Of a stretch of DNA of 18,817 nt, positions 14,859 through 18,817 are shown piece after piece. The position numbers and the translations under genes are program-made. The notes under the pieces were generated by a model. It ran no database searches. It was not told where the DNA came from and saw only the letters and a program-made list of their open reading frames with translations. Source of the DNA: JAEWSN01 sp038249175 (GTDB lineage Bacteria; Bacillota; Clostridia; DSM-8532); contig JBBRWP010000033.1 of the NCBI GenBank assembly GCA_038249175.1, positions 1 to 18,817 on the forward strand. Reading direction: 5' to 3'. Position 1 is the stretch's first letter; each line of letters begins with the position of its first letter.

Positions 14859-16028
14859 CTATTTTTGAATATGACGGCCTGTCATATTCTCACCCATTAA
14901 CAAACGGGACAAGAACGGACGCTGAATATCAATGGCGTTTTCAGGGCACAGCTCATGACAACAAAAGCAACGGATGCAGTCCGATGTATGAATCTTGATC
15001 GTTTTATCTGCTTCTATATGGATGGTATGCGCAGGACAGGCTTCCAGACATTTTTTACAGCGAATACAGTCAGCCGTTCTGATTACCAGTTTGGGTCTGG
15101 TGAAACCACCAAGTCTGGACAGAAAGTTTTTGTCCGGCTTGGCACCTGACTCGCGTAAATGCAAAGACGGTACATCAAAATCGCTAATGAAAAAGGTGGC
15201 TTTATCTTCACCCAGGATGGTTATATTCTCCGGCTGATACAGGCCATGTTCCAGTCCAACACGCATCACAGGTACTTTTGCATGTGGCACACCAATAATG
15301 TCCAAAGCAACAGCATCCGCCTCAAAAGGGTTTTCTGCAGCTATAATTACACCGATACGTCTCGGAATACCGGAACCTGGTCCTTCACCCTCCATACCAG
15401 TCACACCATCAATAATGTTCAGCGTCGGCTTCACCGCATAGTGGATGTCTACCAATGCTTTGGCAAAGTCGTCATAATTGTTCATTCTGGCATGGAAATC
15501 TGCTTTTTCTGTACCCCCAACAGCACCAAACATGTTTTTAATGGCACCGGTATAGACCATCATCATGTGTGTCTTCAACTTTGCCAGATTAATGATGATA
15601 TCGGCATCAATCAATGGTTTCAGTAGATTCACCGATTTTAGCAGGATGGCATTCTCCAGCGGAACAGTCTCAACACGATAATCCCCATTCAGTTTCGCGC
15701 CTGTTGCATCAGCTGCAGCCTCCATGCCGGTTGATTGAAACGTTCTTTTCAGCCAGGAAGGTCCATAAGGTCCGCCGGGGCTGTCGATAATCGTCACAAT
15801 ACCACCGGCTTGCATCACAAGGCGAGCGACTGTTTCAACGATCATCGGATGGGTTGTTGCCGCAGCTTCCGGCTTTTTTGCAATGAGTAAATTCGGTTTC
15901 AGCGCCACCTGCATCCCGGGTTTGATATATTTTTCTATACCGCCCAGAAGGTTAAAAATTTCTGTAATACCTCTTAAGACACGGTCTTTGTCATAACTGT
16001 CACATTTTGATAGAACTACGTTACCCAT
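14859..16028 (-). CDS. DUF362 domain protein with two [4Fe-4S] ferredoxin motifs
   Basis: A 389-residue soluble protein. Residues about 1-290 form the DUF362 domain, with KPNLLIAKKPEAAATTHP near 43-60, INLAKLKTHMMMVYTGAIKN near 145-165 and DGVTGMEGEGPGSG near 205-220. The C-terminus carries two Cx2Cx2Cx3CP clusters: Cys321, 324, 327, 331 and Cys351, 354, 357, 361, enough for two [4Fe-4S] centres. Such proteins are common in strict anaerobes; a redox role is inferred and the substrate is unknown. AGGGAG six bases before the ATG supports the start. It lies 24 bases after the DUF4015 lipoprotein gene, so both are probably cotranscribed, but no functional link is evident. Length and domains are complete. 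Confidence 0.92.
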   Translation of the reverse strand: MGNVVLSKCDSYDKDRVLRGITEIFNLLGGIEKYIKPGMQVALKPNLLIAKKPEAAATTHPMIVETVARLVMQAGGIVTIIDSPGGPYGPSWLKRTFQSTGMEAAADATGAKLNGDYRVETVPLENAILLKSVNLLKPLIDADIIINLAKLKTHMMMVYTGAIKNMFGAVGGTEKADFHARMNNYDDFAKALVDIHYAVKPTLNIIDGVTGMEGEGPGSGIPRRIGVIIAAENPFEADAVALDIIGVPHAKVPVMRVGLEHGLYQPENITILGEDKATFFISDFDVPSLHLRESGAKPDKNFLSRLGGFTRPKLVIRTADCIRCKKCLEACPAHTIHIEADKTIKIHTSDCIRCFCCHELCPENAIDIQRPFLSRLLMGENMTGRHIQK

Positions 16029-16052
16029 AGAAATCTCCCTGTTTTTTTTAAG

Positions 16053-17504
16053 TCATTTCACTGCTGCAGATGTGGTTGTGTCTGCTTCTTTGATTGCATC
16101 CGCTTCAGAAAGCAACCCTGACTCGCTGTAAATATTGCGGCCATTCCATAGTATCCATTCGAAATAGCCTGCATCATACACAGCCTGAATCTGCTCTCGC
16201 AATTGTTTCGGTCCATATTCCTGATAGTAATTCTTATTCTTAATATAACCAGCTGTAAAGTCCTGCAAATAAGCCCGGATATCGGCTCGGTATGTAGGTG
16301 TTGCTTCTATTCGTTTTCTGGTCTTCAGCAAAGCCTGCAGAACAACATCGTAGGGTTTCAAGTCAGGTGCTGTAAACAGTACCCCATTTATTTGCTGGCC
16401 GACACCATTTCCCATCACGACCCCTTTACCAGCATTGGCAAAGTGAGACGGATAGACCATAGGGCTCAAATAATCAATGTTTTGTCCCACCATTTCTAAT
16501 TGCTGTCCAATGGCTTTTCCATCAGAAACACTCTCTGCAATAATGCCAAAAACATCCGCAGAAACAGGCACTTGACGTACTGCTTTGATTTCATCATTGG
16601 CTCTTTTCAGAAACTGGTCAATTACATCAATTTTGTCTGGCATGTCTGCAGCATAGGCTGCTGGATTGCTTTTCGGGACAGTTGGAAAGCGTACATAGTC
16701 AAATTGAATCTCATCGAAGCCTCTTTCCACGGCCTCCTTTGCAATGGCAATATTATAATCCAAAACACCGGTGACAGAAGGATTTGTCCAGGCTCCATCT
16801 TTATTCCTGTTCTCCAGCCACAATCCACCATCCGGTCTTTTTACAGCATATGCTGGAATTGCCTGTGCAAGGGGATTATCACGAAAAACAACAATACGAC
16901 CAATAACATAAATACCATTGTCATGACACTTTTTAAGAAGTTCGTCCACCTTAAAGTTCTTTTTATAAAGCTTCATTTCATGACACGGTTCCGCCATGGT
17001 CTCATAATTGACAAGTCCGTCATCTTTGATATCGATGACCAACGCATTCAGTTCTGTTGTATTAACCAAATTAATATAGTAGTCTGGTTTATAGCCAGCC
17101 ATCGATCCTGACATGTATATGGCTCTGACCTTTATCGGTTCTCCATTCATGGATGCCAGGGTCCGTCCACTCGCTTTATCGATGCATGCACCATTTTCAA
17201 TACGGTAGGTTTTGTCTGTATCTGCAGGCACTAATGGATCGGGCGTCTGCGTTTCGCTTGGTTCAACCGATGCACTCTCTGTTGCAGCGGGTGAAGCCGG
17301 ATCCGTTGATTCCTGTGTATTTTCAACCACCGGGCTAGTCTCAATGGTGCTTTGTGTAGATGCTAAAGTTGCTGTTGCAGAAACAACTGAACCCTCTCCA
17401 ACCACTGTTCCACAAGCAGTACTCAATAAAAGGCTACCTGACAACAGGCAAGCCAATGCGACTTTCTTGTATCCTTTTTCTTTCAAAAGATCCAAATTTA
17501 CCAT
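16053..17504 (-). CDS. Lipoprotein with a DUF4015 glycoside-hydrolase-like TIM barrel
   Basis: A 483-residue exported protein. The N-terminus has positive residues (KEKGYKK), a hydrophobic stretch at 15-30 and a lipobox-like LSTAC with Cys31, so it is probably lipid-anchored on the outer face of the membrane. Residues about 35-98 form a Thr/Ser/Pro/Glu-rich linker that reaches into the cell wall. The DUF4015 domain follows from about 125: VIDIKDDG at 156-163 and FDEIQFDYVRFPT at 263-275 carry the acidic residues expected at the C-terminal ends of barrel strands. The barrel is related to glycoside hydrolases, but the sugar substrate is not established. AGGGAG precedes the ATG. Upstream lie the 65-bp repeats and the rRNA terminator, so its promoter must sit in that 300-base stretch, though I found no strong one. 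Confidence 0.88.
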   Translation of the reverse strand: MVNLDLLKEKGYKKVALACLLSGSLLLSTACGTVVGEGSVVSATATLASTQSTIETSPVVENTQESTDPASPAATESASVEPSETQTPDPLVPADTDKTYRIENGACIDKASGRTLASMNGEPIKVRAIYMSGSMAGYKPDYYINLVNTTELNALVIDIKDDGLVNYETMAEPCHEMKLYKKNFKVDELLKKCHDNGIYVIGRIVVFRDNPLAQAIPAYAVKRPDGGLWLENRNKDGAWTNPSVTGVLDYNIAIAKEAVERGFDEIQFDYVRFPTVPKSNPAAYAADMPDKIDVIDQFLKRANDEIKAVRQVPVSADVFGIIAESVSDGKAIGQQLEMVGQNIDYLSPMVYPSHFANAGKGVVMGNGVGQQINGVLFTAPDLKPYDVVLQALLKTRKRIEATPTYRADIRAYLQDFTAGYIKNKNYYQEYGPKQLREQIQAVYDAGYFEWILWNGRNIYSESGLLSEADAIKEADTTTSAAVK

Positions 17505-17580
17505 TTTTTCTCCCTAATGTGCCTTTTTGTCCCACTGCCTTATTTCTGTGCGAAGGTTTATCATTCGCAAATCAGTATGA

Positions 17581-17782
17581 TCTGAAAATGCGCAGTATTT
17601 TCAGCAAGTTTTGTGCGAACTCAATGAGGACGCATGGGGTATAAATCTGAAAATCGCAAAATTTCATCACTTTTTGTTCCTGAGTGAAGCGGAAGAATGT
17701 GAATAATTCTGAAAATGCGCAGTATTTTCAGTAAGTTTTGTGCGAAATCACCGAAGACGTAAGGGGTATAAATCTGAAAACA
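17581..17782 (+). repeat. 65-bp intergenic repeat, locus 3 (three tandem units, middle one eroded)
   Basis: Units begin with CTGAAAAT at 17582, 17647 and 17711, periods of 65 and 64 bases. The first and third keep the CTGAAAATGCGCAG palindrome start, TTTTGTGCGAA and GGGGTATAAATCTG. The middle one is recognisable only by spacing and scattered identity (CTGAAAATCGCA, TTTTTGTTC). Orientation is opposite to the genes. The array fills most of the 320 bases between the DUF4015 gene and the tRNA; the rest of that stretch is the rRNA terminator and an AT-rich leader. Confidence 0.88.
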
Positions 17783-17784
17783 AA

Positions 17785-17822
17785 GAAAAACAAAAAAAGC
17801 GGAAGGTATAACCTTGCGCTTT
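17785..17822 (-). terminator. Intrinsic terminator of the rRNA-tRNA operon
   Basis: Directly after the tRNA on the minus strand: AAAGCG, a C-C mismatch, AAGGT, a short TAT loop, ACCTT and CGCTTT form an 11-pair stem, followed by a long T-run (seven T, G, then five T). This is a textbook rho-independent terminator and marks the end of the rRNA transcript. Confidence 0.92.
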
Positions 17823-17823
17823 C

Positions 17824-17899
17824 TGGCTCCTCAAGTTGGACTCGAACCAACGACCCTGCGGTTAACAGCCGCATGCTCTACCAACTGAGCTATTGAGGA
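17824..17899 (-). tRNA. tRNA-Asn (anticodon GTT)
   Basis: A complete 76-nt tRNA with acceptor TCCTCAA pairing TTGAGGA, discriminator G and an encoded CCA end. The D-arm contains AGCTCAGTTGGTAGAGC, the anticodon loop is CTGTTAA with anticodon GTT, and the T-arm contains GGTTCGAGTCC. It lies nine to twelve bases after the 5S gene and is followed by the terminator, so it is the last gene of the rRNA operon. Confidence 0.97.
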
Positions 17900-17910
17900 A
17901 TATAAAAATT

Positions 17911-18024
<114 letters not shown>

Positions 18025-18363
18025 AAATTTATGCAATTATTTAAGGGAAGCGCTGAGGAATTTTCATTCCAAATCTTATAAATTCGTGATGTCAAAGTCT
18101 TTCAACCTAGGACATTTTACCACATCTTTTATAGGATGACAAGCGTTTTCACACCCTCAAAACTGTATAACGATTGTTTACTCTGCAATGCTGAACCGAG
18201 AACTTTATTTTTGTTACCTACTGTTTTGCATTAAACCTATCCGTACTCAGCATTTCTTTACAGAAATTGCTTGCTACGTCTTTTGTTTTGCTGCACTTCC
18301 GCTCTCAGCATTTCCCAGCGGGAAATGACTTGCTGCGGTTGTGCTTTGCTTTGCAAAGCACTA
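18025..18363 (-). other. 23S-5S spacer with three hairpins
   Basis: About 340 bases without a gene. Next to the 23S end is a perfect hairpin with a nine-pair stem, GTGCTTTGC and GCAAAGCAC around AAA (18341-18361). Two related hairpin units 58 bases apart follow: CATTTCCC/GGGAAATG (18309-18327) and ATTTCT/AGAAAT (18252-18267), each set in CTCAGCATTT and TTGCT-TGCTACG-like flanks. They may be RNA processing or packaging structures. The part nearest the 5S is AT-rich and featureless. Confidence 0.7.

Positions 18364-18817
<454 letters not shown>

Noticed and set aside
17581..17782. Palindromic tandem units as a CRISPR or riboswitch
   Set aside because: Whole 65-base units repeat, with no variable spacers, and the family occurs at other sites and in both orientations between unrelated genes.

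Overview
The window looks like part of the chromosome of an anaerobic member of the Bacillota, most likely class Clostridia. I infer this from strong Shine-Dalgarno sites, occasional GTG and TTG starts, a Bacillus-type PurF with a propeptide and iron-sulfur cysteines, a DUF362 protein with two ferredoxin motifs, a lipoprotein of the DUF4015 glycoside-hydrolase-like family, a stand-alone CheX and a tRNA gene that encodes its own CCA. I cannot name a genus. Every gene I can support lies on the minus strand, so the text below goes from right to left, in the direction of transcription.

Right edge (about 17.8-18.8 kb): the 3' end of an rRNA operon. It holds the last ~450 nt of 23S rRNA (cut by the window), a ~340-nt spacer rich in hairpins, 5S rRNA, tRNA-Asn(GTT) and a clear intrinsic terminator. 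Next come a DUF4015 lipoprotein and a DUF362 [4Fe-4S] protein (17.5-14.9 kb), then a CheX-like chemotaxis phosphatase, a 24-codon remnant of a second cheX copy, and the tRNA methyltransferase TrmL (14.6-13.5 kb).

Centre (13.4-6.0 kb): a tightly packed run of a group-III-like 6-phosphofructokinase with altered active-site residues, a DUF2156 protein, and the purine genes purE, purF, purM, purN and purD. Together the purine genes cover PRPP to GAR to FGAR, AIR formation and the PurE step; purC, purH, purL, purQ, purS, purK and purB are not in the window. Left part (5.8-0.2 kb): a shikimate kinase family protein, a two-gene ZnuCB-type metal ABC transporter (ATPase and permease overlapping by ATGA), a Lon-family protease of the LonB/YcbZ type, and a small zinc-ribbon protein.

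The striking material is repetitive DNA. (1) A 65-bp intergenic repeat with a perfect 9-bp-stem palindrome occurs as short tandem arrays at three loci in both orientations; one array supplies the stop codon of the permease. (2) The PurF propeptide has been expanded to 70 residues by 13-residue (39-bp) in-frame repeats. (3) The ABC ATPase carries a ~170-residue basic tail that ends in an 11-residue (33-bp) tandem repeat. Two unrelated housekeeping proteins have thus gained low-complexity extensions from in-frame minisatellites, at opposite ends of their chains. No defence system, CRISPR array, insertion sequence or prophage gene was recognised.
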